Of a DNA stretch of 6,801 nt, positions 1-5,919 are shown piece after piece (the first letter of the stretch is position 1; each line of letters begins with the position of its first letter). The DNA lies in contig JAPYMU010000098.1 of assembly GCA_028286165.1 (NCBI GenBank), positions 1 through 6,801 of the forward strand. Direction: 5' to 3'. Position numbers and translations under genes: made by a program. This DNA is from Spongiicolonus versatilis. Its GTDB lineage: Bacteria > Pseudomonadota > Gammaproteobacteria > Arenicellales > Spongiicolonaceae. The notes under the pieces were generated by a model. The model was not told the origin of the DNA and made no database searches. It worked only from the letters and a program-made list of their open reading frames with translations.

Positions 1-1
1 G

Positions 2-17
2 TGCTAAAATCACCCCC
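2..17 (+). promoter_or_regulatory. Predicted extended -10 promoter of nadA-hemH (leaderless start)
   Basis: TGCTAAAAT at 2-10 matches the extended -10 consensus TGnTATAAT, with five of six hexamer positions correct plus the upstream TG. Seven pyrimidine-rich bases (cacccccc-like, no purine-rich ribosome binding site) separate it from the nadA ATG at 18, so the expected +1 falls on or next to the A of the start codon. Any -35 element would lie outside the window. The same arrangement precedes coxB. The promoter is inferred from sequence only. Confidence 0.55.
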
Positions 18-1154
18 ATGACCACCGCGCAGGAACTTCGCTCGGACATTCGGCGCATTGCGGCCGGGGCGCGGGGGCGGGAGCCGGCGGCGCCGTCGGA
101 GGCGCGGCGGGAGGAGTTGCGCGGCGACATTCGGCGGCTGCTGGCGGCGCAGGATGCGGTGCTGGTGGCGCATTATTATGTGGACGGCGGCATTCAGGAT
201 TTGGCCGACGAGACCGGCGGCTGCGTTTCCGATTCGCTGGAGATGGCGCGCTTCGGTGACGAGCATCCGGCGCGCACGGTGGTGGTGGCCGGGGTGCGTT
301 TTATGGGCGAGACGGCGAAGATTTTGTCGCCGCACAAGCGCGTGCTGATGCCGGATTTGAGCGCCGAATGTTCTTTGGACCTGGGCTGCCCGGCCGATGC
401 ATTTGCCGAGTTCTGCGACGCCCACCCCGGCCGCACGGTGGTGGTCTACGCCAATACCAGCGCGGCGGTGAAGGCGCGCGCCGACTGGGTCGCCACCTCC
501 TCCATCGCGCTGAAACTGGCGCGCCACTTGCACGCGCGCGGCGAGAAAATTTTGTGGGCGCCGGACAAATTCCTCGGCGATTACATCCAGCGCGAGAGCG
601 GCGCCGATATTTTGTGCTGGGACGGCACCTGCGTGGTGCATGAGGAATTCAAGGCCACCGCCCTGGCCGCGCTGCGCGGGCAGCATCCGGAAGCGCGCGT
701 GCTGGTGCACCCGGAGGCGCCGGCCGGGGTCATCGCATTGGCCGATGTGGTGGGCTCCACCAGCCGCCTGCTGGCCGAGGTGCGCGAATCGGCGGCGCCG
801 AAATTCATCGTCGCCACCGAGAAAGGCATCTTCCACCGCATGAAACAACTGGCCCCGCAGCGCCACATCATGCCCGCGCCCACCGCCGGTGACGGCGCCA
901 CCTGCGAAAGTTGCGCGCACTGCCCGTGGATGAAATTAAACGCGCTGGAAAACCTCGCCGCGGTCCTCGCCGCCGGGCGCAACGAAATTCAGGTGGAGGA
1001 ATCCATCCGCCGCCGCGCCGAGCGCGCCATCCGCCGCATGGTGGAGTTCGGCAAACAGGCCGGCGTGGCCGGCGGTGCGGCATCCGGAGTCACCGTTTCC
1101 GGCGCCGGTACCGGCACTTCCGCACCCGCAGCCCCCGTTTCCGGACGCGCATGA
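18..1154 (+). CDS. nadA: Quinolinate synthase NadA
   Basis: Condenses iminoaspartate with dihydroxyacetone phosphate to quinolinate, the second step of de novo NAD synthesis, in the cytoplasm, using an oxygen-sensitive [4Fe-4S] cluster. The 378-residue protein shows the family landmarks in order: AHYY at 51-54 (substrate-site His and Tyr), AECSLDLGCP from 116 (C118 expected cluster ligand), DGTCVVHEEF from 202 (C205 expected ligand), and CESCAHCPWM at 296-305, where C302 corresponds to the third ligand of the E. coli-type enzyme. An N-terminal stretch of about 40 residues before the core is usual for proteobacterial NadA. Residues from about 348 to 378 form a Gly/Ala/Ser/Thr/Val-rich tail that does not look like conserved NadA. 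The ATG at 18 is chosen because an extended -10 box ends 7 bases upstream and there is no ribosome binding site. The stop overlaps the hemH start by ATGA, so the two genes are probably cotranscribed and translationally coupled. Identification is firm. Confidence 0.97.
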   Translation: MTTAQELRSDIRRIAAGARGREPAAPSEARREELRGDIRRLLAAQDAVLVAHYYVDGGIQDLADETGGCVSDSLEMARFGDEHPARTVVVAGVRFMGETAKILSPHKRVLMPDLSAECSLDLGCPADAFAEFCDAHPGRTVVVYANTSAAVKARADWVATSSIALKLARHLHARGEKILWAPDKFLGDYIQRESGADILCWDGTCVVHEEFKATALAALRGQHPEARVLVHPEAPAGVIALADVVGSTSRLLAEVRESAAPKFIVATEKGIFHRMKQLAPQRHIMPAPTAGDGATCESCAHCPWMKLNALENLAAVLAAGRNEIQVEESIRRRAERAIRRMVEFGKQAGVAGGAASGVTVSGAGTGTSAPAAPVSGRA

Positions 1155-2248
1155 ACCGTTTTGCCGGCGCCGCCGGCCACCGCCACGGTGACGCCGGCCG
1201 CATCGGCGTTCTGCTGGCCAACCTCGGCACGCCGGATGCGCCCACGCCGTCTGCATTGCGCCGTTACCTGGCCGAGTTTTTGTCTGATCCGCGGGTGGTG
1301 GAGCGGCCGCGGCTGCCGTGGCTGCTGCTGCTGCACGGCGTCATCCTCAACCTGCGGCCGCGCAAGAGCGCGCATGCGTATCAAAAAATCTGGCGCGATG
1401 ACGGCTCGCCGCTGCTGGTGATTGCCCGCCGCCAGCGCGATTTGATTGAGCAAAATTTGCGCGCGCGGTTTGGCGGCGCGGTCAGCGTCACCCTCGGCAT
1501 GAACTACGGCGCGCCGTCCATCAACCATGCGCTGGCCGAATTGCGCGAGGCCGGCGCCCGCCGCCTGCTGGTGCTGCCGCTGTATCCGCAGTACGCCGGC
1601 GCCACCACCGGCTCGGTGTTTGACCATGTCGCCGCCGCCCTCGGCCGCTGGCGCTGGGTGCCGGAGTTGCGTTTTGTGAACGCCTACCATGACGAGCCGG
1701 CCTACATCGCCGCGGTGGCCGCCGCCATCCGCCGCCACCGGGCGCAAAACGGCGCCGCGCAAAAACTTCTGTTTTCGTTCCACGGCCTGCCGCAAAGCGC
1801 CCTCGCCGCCGGCGACCCGTACCATTGCCAGTGCCAAAAAACCGCGCGCCTGGTGGCCGAACAATTGCAACTTGCGGACCGGGAATGGCTGACGGTTTTT
1901 CAGTCGCGCTTCGGCCGTGAACCGTGGCTGCAGCCCTACGCCGACGAAACTTTGCAAAAACTCCCGGCCGCCGGCGTCACCAGCGTGGACCTCGCCTGCC
2001 CCGGTTTTTCCGCCGACTGCCTTGAGACGCTGGAAGAAATTGCCATGCAAAACCGGGAACTTTTTCTTGCCGCCGGCGGCCGGGAATACCGCTACATCCC
2101 GTGCCTGAACCATGACGAAGAACACATTGCAATGCTGTGCGACTTAATCGCCCGCAACTTTGGCGACTGGCCGGCGCGCGCCGAAGCCGAAAACGCCGCC
2201 GCCGTTGAAGCCAAAAAATACGCCCTCGCCCTCGGCGCGCCGCGCTGA
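1151..2248 (+). CDS. hemH: Ferrochelatase HemH
   Basis: Inserts Fe2+ into protoporphyrin IX to make protoheme, the last step of heme synthesis; heme a for the downstream oxidase is made from this product. From the ATG at 1151 the protein has 365 residues. It begins with a short non-conserved leader, then GVLLANLGTPDAP from 19 (family N-terminal motif), LPLYPQYAGATTGS from 142, and FSFHGLPQ at 208-215, where H211 is the expected metal-site His. These are followed by DPYHCQCQKTAR from 222, VFQSRFGREPWLQPY from 249, and CPGFSADCLETLEEI at 283-297, which holds the conserved catalytic Glu. About 25 residues after FGDW (341-365) are Ala/Glu/Lys-rich and look lineage-specific. The open frame extends upstream to 911, but that part overlaps nadA and matches no ferrochelatase; 1151 gives the ATGA overlap and the expected length. 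Translation probably depends on coupling to nadA, since no ribosome binding site is visible. Confidence 0.96.
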   Translation: MNRFAGAAGHRHGDAGRIGVLLANLGTPDAPTPSALRRYLAEFLSDPRVVERPRLPWLLLLHGVILNLRPRKSAHAYQKIWRDDGSPLLVIARRQRDLIEQNLRARFGGAVSVTLGMNYGAPSINHALAELREAGARRLLVLPLYPQYAGATTGSVFDHVAAALGRWRWVPELRFVNAYHDEPAYIAAVAAAIRRHRAQNGAAQKLLFSFHGLPQSALAAGDPYHCQCQKTARLVAEQLQLADREWLTVFQSRFGREPWLQPYADETLQKLPAAGVTSVDLACPGFSADCLETLEEIAMQNRELFLAAGGREYRYIPCLNHDEEHIAMLCDLIARNFGDWPARAEAENAAAVEAKKYALALGAPR

Positions 2249-2281
2249 GAAATTTTTCCGCACAATCCCCGCTTTTCCCTT

Positions 2282-2289
2282 GAGGAGGG
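2282..2289 (+). promoter_or_regulatory. Strong ribosome binding site of the recombinase gene
   Basis: GAGGAGGG lies 10 bases before the ATG at 2300 and fixes the start of the recombinase. It is the strongest Shine-Dalgarno sequence in the window; most neighbouring genes rely on overlaps or on weak GGAG sites. It sits in the 51-base gap after hemH, where I see no clear promoter or terminator, so the gene may be read from the nadA-hemH transcript. Confidence 0.7.
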
Positions 2290-2299
2290 CGATTGGCAG

Positions 2300-3274
2300 A
2301 TGAATATTTTTGAACCGGCTTCCTTCGCCGGCGGCGGGGGCGCGGCGGAGGGGATGGTGAAGTTTGCACTGGCCGACAGCACGCGCAAGGTGTACGAACT
2401 CGGCTGGCGCAAATACCGGGAATTTTGCGCGCGGCACGGGCTGCAGCCGCTGGCCGGGTCGCGCCGGACGGTGGAGTGGTTTATCTGGGAGATGGCGAAC
2501 CGCCCCAGCAGTTCCACCGGGCGCGCGCTGTCGCCGGTGAGCATTGGCGCATACTGCTGCGGCATCAGCAACGCCTACATGGAGGCCGGGCTGGCGCCGC
2601 CCATTGACCGCCGCTGGCTGAGGCGGTTTTTGCAGGGGCTGAACCGGCGGCGGGATTTTGCGCCGAAGCAGGCCTTTCCGCTGAGCGACCGCCACATCCT
2701 CGCCATGCTGCGCCTGTGCAGCGGCGGCAAAGGTTTGCGCGGGCGGCGCGATGCGGCGTTGATTGCGGTGTTTTTTGCCGCCGCGCTGCGGCGTTCCGAG
2801 TTGCTGGCCTTGAAGGTGCGCGATTTGCGTTTTGTGTATCCGCCGGAGGGCGATGCGCTGAATTTATTCCTGCACATCCGCCGCTCCAAAACCGGCCCCG
2901 GCCGGGTGCCGGTGCCGTGGGGGCGGCGCATTCTGCCGGTGATGCGGCTGCGCGCCTGGCTGGGGGCGGCGCGGCTGCGCGCGGAAGAATACGTGTTTCA
3001 ATCGCTGGACGCCGCCGGCGCGCCCAGCGGCCTGCCCATGACGCGCTATGAATTGAGCCGCCTGGTGCGCGACTACGCCGGGCGCATCGGGCTGGACCCG
3101 GCGGCGGTGACGACGCGCTCGTTTCGCGTCGGGTTTGTTACGGTGGCGGTGGTGAACGGCGCCTCCATTTTTAAGATCATGGAGGTGACGCGCCACCGCA
3201 ACCCGTCCACGGTGATGGAATACGTGCGCCAGGTGGGCGCTTTCCGCAACCACGCCGGCGGCGGGTTTTTGTAG
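2300..3274 (+). CDS. Stand-alone tyrosine recombinase/integrase with atypical box II
   Basis: A complete 324-residue tyrosine recombinase. Such enzymes cut and rejoin DNA through a 3'-phosphotyrosine intermediate. Residues about 18-120 form the helical core-DNA-binding (SAM-like) domain (STRKVYELGWRKYREFCARH; ISNAYMEAGLAPP), and about 125-315 the catalytic domain. Visible catalytic positions are Arg I R164 in ALRRSEL, Lys K197 in IRRSKTG, Arg II R276 in TRSFRVGF, His III H299 in TRHRNPST and the nucleophile Y308 in VMEYVR. Spacings R276-Y308 (32) and H299-Y308 (9) equal those of Cre. The box II His, which should sit three residues before R276, is Arg (R273, codon CGC at 3116). It resembles the XerC/D-like single-protein integrases found on plasmids and chromosomes, so a cellular or domesticated role is as possible as phage integration. 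No excisionase, transposase, phage gene, tRNA or flanking repeat is visible. The stop codon overlaps the predicted -35 of coxB. The specific function is unknown. Confidence 0.9.
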   Translation: MNIFEPASFAGGGGAAEGMVKFALADSTRKVYELGWRKYREFCARHGLQPLAGSRRTVEWFIWEMANRPSSSTGRALSPVSIGAYCCGISNAYMEAGLAPPIDRRWLRRFLQGLNRRRDFAPKQAFPLSDRHILAMLRLCSGGKGLRGRRDAALIAVFFAAALRRSELLALKVRDLRFVYPPEGDALNLFLHIRRSKTGPGRVPVPWGRRILPVMRLRAWLGAARLRAEEYVFQSLDAAGAPSGLPMTRYELSRLVRDYAGRIGLDPAAVTTRSFRVGFVTVAVVNGASIFKIMEVTRHRNPSTVMEYVRQVGAFRNHAGGGFL

Positions 3275-3305
3275 CCGCGCGCCGGGCTGTGCTATGATTT
3301 GCCCC
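3269..3305 (+). promoter_or_regulatory. Predicted promoter of the cytochrome oxidase operon (leaderless start)
   Basis: A -35-like TTGTAG (3269-3274, overlapping the last Leu codon and the stop of the recombinase), an 18-base spacer, and the extended -10 TGCTATGAT (3290-3298; five of six hexamer matches plus TG). Seven bases, ttgcccc, then separate the -10 from the coxB ATG at 3306, so the expected +1 coincides with the start codon. No Shine-Dalgarno sequence is present. The 20 bases 3289-3308 match bases 1-20 of the window upstream of nadA at 15 positions. It allows the oxidase operon to be transcribed independently of the recombinase. Confidence 0.6.
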
Positions 3306-4181
3306 ATGAGCCGCACCGCCTCCGCCCTCACCCCCGCCCTCGCCGCGGCCCTGGTTTTGGCGTCCGCCCCGGCGCGCGCCGCCTGGGATTTAAACCTGCC
3401 GCCGCCGGTGACGCCGCTGGCCGCGCAGATTCTGGATTTGCACAACCTGATTCTGTGGATTTGCGTGGTGATTTTTATCGGCGTGTTCGGGGTGATGTTT
3501 TACTCCACATATGCGCACCGCAAAAGCCGCGGCTACCGGGCGGCGCAGTTTTCGCACAACACGCGGCTGGAGATTCTGTGGTCGGTGATACCGGCGGTGA
3601 TTTTGGTGGTGATGGCGGTGCCGTCCACGGTCACTTTAATTGAGATGGAGGACACCACGCGCTCCGACCTCAGCGTCAAAATCACCGGCTACCAGTGGTT
3701 CTGGGAATACGAATACATGGACAGCGGCTACAGTTTTTACAGCCGCCTGTCCACGCCGCGCGAGCAAATTGAAAACCGCGCGGCCAAGGGTGAGCATTAC
3801 CTGCTGGAAGTGGACAATGAACTGGTGCTGCCGGTGGGCAAAAAAGTGCGCTTCGTGCTCACCGCCAACGACGTGATCCACGCCTGGTGGGTGCCCAAAC
3901 TCGGCATCAAAAAAGACGCCATCCCCGGCTATGTCAGCGAGATGTGGGCGGTCATTGAGAAAGAGGGCGTATACCGCGGCCAGTGCGCCGAGTTGTGCGG
4001 CAAGGACCACGGCTTCATGCCCATCGTGGTGCGCGCCGTTTCCGCGGCCGAGTTTGAGGCCTGGCTTGGCGAGCGCGCCGCTTCCGCCGCCGGCGCCGCC
4101 GAAACCGTCACTGAAACCGTCACCATCCACCCCGGCGCCGCCGTTTCCGACGTTGACTCCACCGTCACCGTCGGCGGCTGA
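3306..4181 (+). CDS. coxB: Cytochrome c oxidase subunit II (CuA subunit)
   Basis: Receives electrons from cytochrome c at a dinuclear CuA centre on the periplasmic side and passes them to heme a in subunit I. From 3306 it has 291 residues: a signal peptide ending near APARA-AW (cleavage about 25/26), transmembrane helices at about 47-69 and 88-112, and the exposed cupredoxin domain. GYQWFWEYEY at 128-137 is the aromatic electron-entry region. The CuA ligands are all present: H192 in HAWWVPKLG, then C227, E229, C231, H235 and M238 in CAELCGKDHGFM, with the standard 35-residue spacing from H192 to C227. There is no CxxCH, so this is an aa3-type and not a caa3-type subunit. Residues about 258-291 are an Ala/Val/Thr-rich tail rather than the usual end. 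An in-frame ATG at 3294 adds four residues, but it lies inside the predicted -10 box; 3306 gives a normal signal peptide and fits the promoter. Confidence 0.96.
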   Translation: MSRTASALTPALAAALVLASAPARAAWDLNLPPPVTPLAAQILDLHNLILWICVVIFIGVFGVMFYSTYAHRKSRGYRAAQFSHNTRLEILWSVIPAVILVVMAVPSTVTLIEMEDTTRSDLSVKITGYQWFWEYEYMDSGYSFYSRLSTPREQIENRAAKGEHYLLEVDNELVLPVGKKVRFVLTANDVIHAWWVPKLGIKKDAIPGYVSEMWAVIEKEGVYRGQCAELCGKDHGFMPIVVRAVSAAEFEAWLGERAASAAGAAETVTETVTIHPGAAVSDVDSTVTVGG

Positions 4182-4190
4182 GCCGGCAGC

Positions 4191-4194
4191 GGAG
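4191..4194 (+). promoter_or_regulatory. Weak ribosome binding site of coxA
   Basis: GGAG stands 11 bases before the ATG at 4206, in the 24-base gap between coxB and coxA. It is a short and slightly distant match, but the only purine-rich candidate, and it supports the chosen start. Confidence 0.45.
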
Positions 4195-4205
4195 TAACCC
4201 CCACC

Positions 4206-5792
4206 ATGGCAAGCATCGACACCACCGTTTCCCACGACAACCACGGCGACCACGCGCAGCCCTACGGCATCATGCGCTGGCTGACCACCACCAACCACAA
4301 GGACATCGGCACCATGTACCTGGTGTTCGCGCTGCTCATGCTGCTGGTCGGCGGCCTGATGGCGCTGCTGATCCGCGCCGAGTTGTTTGAGCCGGGGCTG
4401 CAGGTGCTGGACCCGGCGCGCTTCAACCAGATGACCACGTTGCATGCGCTGGTCATGATTTTCGGCGCGGTGATGCCGGGCTTTGTGGGGTTTGCCAACT
4501 GGCAGGTGCCGCTGATGATTGGCGCGCCGGACATGGCGCTGCCGCGCCTTAACAATTTCAGTTTCTGGATTCTGCCCTTCGCTTTCACCCTGCTGCTCGG
4601 CTCGCTGCTCACCGCCGACGGCGGCCCGGCCAGCGGATGGACGCTTTACGCCCCGCTGTCGGTGCAGGGCGGCATGGGCGTGGACATGACCATCTTCGCC
4701 ATCCACATGATGGGCGTGTCGTCCATCCTCGGCGCCATCAACATCATCGTCACCATTTTCAACCTGCGCGCGCCGGGCATGACGCTGATGAAGATGCCGC
4801 TGTTTGTGTGGACCTGGCTGATTACCGCTTTCCTGCTCATCGCCGTGATGCCGGTGCTGGCCGGCGCCGTCACCATGCTGCTCACCGACCGCCACTTCGG
4901 CACCGCCTTTTTCGATCCCGGCGGCGGCGGCGACCCGGTGATGTTCCAGCACATCTTCTGGTTCTTCGGCCATCCCGAGGTGTACATCATGATTCTGCCG
5001 GCCTTCGGCATCATCTCGCAAATCATCCCCACTTTCGCGCGCAAGCCGCTGTTCGGCTACGACTCCATGGTCTTCGCCACCGCGGCCATCGCCTTCCTGT
5101 CTTTTGCGGTGTGGGCGCACCACATGTTCACCGTCGGCATGCCGCTGGCCGGCGAGTTGTATTTCATGTACGCGACCATGCTCATCGCGGTGCCCACCGG
5201 GGTCAAGATATTCAACTGGGTGGCCACCATGTGGCGCGGCGCCATGACGTTTGAGACGCCCATGCTGTTTGCGGTGTCGGTGGTGTTTTTGTTCACCATC
5301 GGCGGCCTGAGCGGGCTGATGCTGGCCATCGTGCCGGCCGACTTCCAGTACCACGACACCTACTTCGTGGTCGCGCACTTCCACTACGTGCTGTTCTCCG
5401 GCGCGGTGATGGCGATGATGGGCGGCGCCTACTACTGGCTGCCGAAGTGGACCGGCCACCGCTACAACGAAACCCTGGGCAAGTGGCACTTCTGGCTGAC
5501 CGCGGTGTTCTTCAACATCACTTTCTTCCCGCAGCACTTCCTCGGCCTCGCCGGCATGCCGCGCCGCATCCCCGACTACGCGCTGCAGTTCACCGAGTTC
5601 AACATGGTGTCCACCATCGGCGCTTTCGGCCTCGGCATCGCCCAACTGCTGTTCGTCTACATCGTCGTCCGCTGCATCATCGGCGGTGAGCGCGCCGACG
5701 CCCGGGTGTGGGAGGGCGCCGAGGGCCTGGAGTGGACGCTGCCCTCGCCGCCGCCGGCGCACACCTTCACCACGCCGCCGAAAATCGCCTGA
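4206..5792 (+). CDS. coxA: Cytochrome c oxidase subunit I (heme a, heme a3-CuB)
   Basis: Catalytic subunit of the inner-membrane proton-pumping oxidase; it reduces O2 to water at the heme a3-CuB site. The 528 residues contain about twelve hydrophobic helices and every expected ligand: H80 and H393 for heme a, H391 for heme a3, and H256, H305 and H306 for CuB. H256 and Y260 in GHPEVY are the pair that is cross-linked in the family. Proton-path residues are present: D109 with N98 and N116 (D channel), E258, and K334 in PTGVKIFNW (K channel). The GHPEV motif and full D and K channels place it in the A1 (mitochondrial-like) class of heme-copper oxidases. The C-terminus, LEWTLPSPPPAHTF, is the usual end. 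It follows coxB by 24 bases and is followed after 10 bases by a micro-gene. Length and start are typical, with HGDHAQPYGIMRWLTTTNHKDIG-like residues near the N-terminus as expected. Nothing appears missing. Confidence 0.98.
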   Translation: MASIDTTVSHDNHGDHAQPYGIMRWLTTTNHKDIGTMYLVFALLMLLVGGLMALLIRAELFEPGLQVLDPARFNQMTTLHALVMIFGAVMPGFVGFANWQVPLMIGAPDMALPRLNNFSFWILPFAFTLLLGSLLTADGGPASGWTLYAPLSVQGGMGVDMTIFAIHMMGVSSILGAINIIVTIFNLRAPGMTLMKMPLFVWTWLITAFLLIAVMPVLAGAVTMLLTDRHFGTAFFDPGGGGDPVMFQHIFWFFGHPEVYIMILPAFGIISQIIPTFARKPLFGYDSMVFATAAIAFLSFAVWAHHMFTVGMPLAGELYFMYATMLIAVPTGVKIFNWVATMWRGAMTFETPMLFAVSVVFLFTIGGLSGLMLAIVPADFQYHDTYFVVAHFHYVLFSGAVMAMMGGAYYWLPKWTGHRYNETLGKWHFWLTAVFFNITFFPQHFLGLAGMPRRIPDYALQFTEFNMVSTIGAFGLGIAQLLFVYIVVRCIIGGERADARVWEGAEGLEWTLPSPPPAHTFTTPPKIA

Positions 5793-5802
5793 GCCTTTTG
5801 CC

Positions 5803-5919
5803 GTGTCCACCGCGCAAACTCCCGCAACCGCCGCGCGCAGCCGCAACCGCCGCCTGGCCCTGGTGCTGGCGGCGGTGGCGGCCGGGTTTTTTGTGCTCGG
5901 TTTGTTTGCCGTGCAATGA
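5803..5919 (+). CDS. Small membrane protein, likely cytochrome oxidase small assembly protein
   Basis: A 38-residue open frame with a GTG start, 10 bases after the coxA stop. Its stop overlaps the ctaG ATG by ATGA. The N-terminal 18 residues are basic and polar (RSRNRR at 12-17), followed by one hydrophobic helix at about 18-36 (LALVLAAVAAGFFVLGLF). The basic flank suggests a cytoplasmic N-terminus. Many proteobacterial cox operons carry a similar 35-50 residue single-helix protein at exactly this place between subunit I and Cox11, annotated as a cytochrome oxidase small assembly protein; the NRR-plus-FF pattern is consistent with that. It supports translational coupling from coxA to ctaG. 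No ribosome binding site is visible. The coding call rests on position, overlap geometry and helix; the exact function is inferred. Confidence 0.72.
   Translation: MSTAQTPATAARSRNRRLALVLAAVAAGFFVLGLFAVQ

Noticed and set aside
1104..1115. 12-base perfect palindrome gccggtaccggc in the nadA tail
   Set aside because: Single copy inside coding DNA, without a loop or T-run, and short palindromes of G and C are frequent here; no reason to call it an operator or terminator.
911..1150. N-terminal extension of the hemH frame upstream to 911
   Set aside because: It lies within nadA, is Arg/Gly-rich and matches nothing in ferrochelatases; the ATG at 1151 gives the normal length and an ATGA overlap.
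989..2125. A 378-codon minus-strand open frame opposite the nadA end and hemH
   Set aside because: Low-complexity translation without domain motifs, fully opposite conserved genes; the same GC-rich artefact.
2249..2299. Possible terminator, attachment site or promoter in the hemH-recombinase gap
   Set aside because: I see no hairpin followed by T residues, no repeat shared with the 3275-3305 gap, and only a poor -10 match (cacaat at 2261). Only the ribosome binding site is supported.
3294..3305. Alternative coxB start at 3294
   Set aside because: The ATG lies within the predicted -10 box and only adds MICP before the signal peptide. The start at 3306 fits both the promoter spacing and the signal peptide.
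4443..4448. HAL instead of HGL at the heme a ligand of CoxA (H80)
   Set aside because: Ala after this His is also found in other subunit I proteins, including mitochondrial ones, so it is not a functional oddity.
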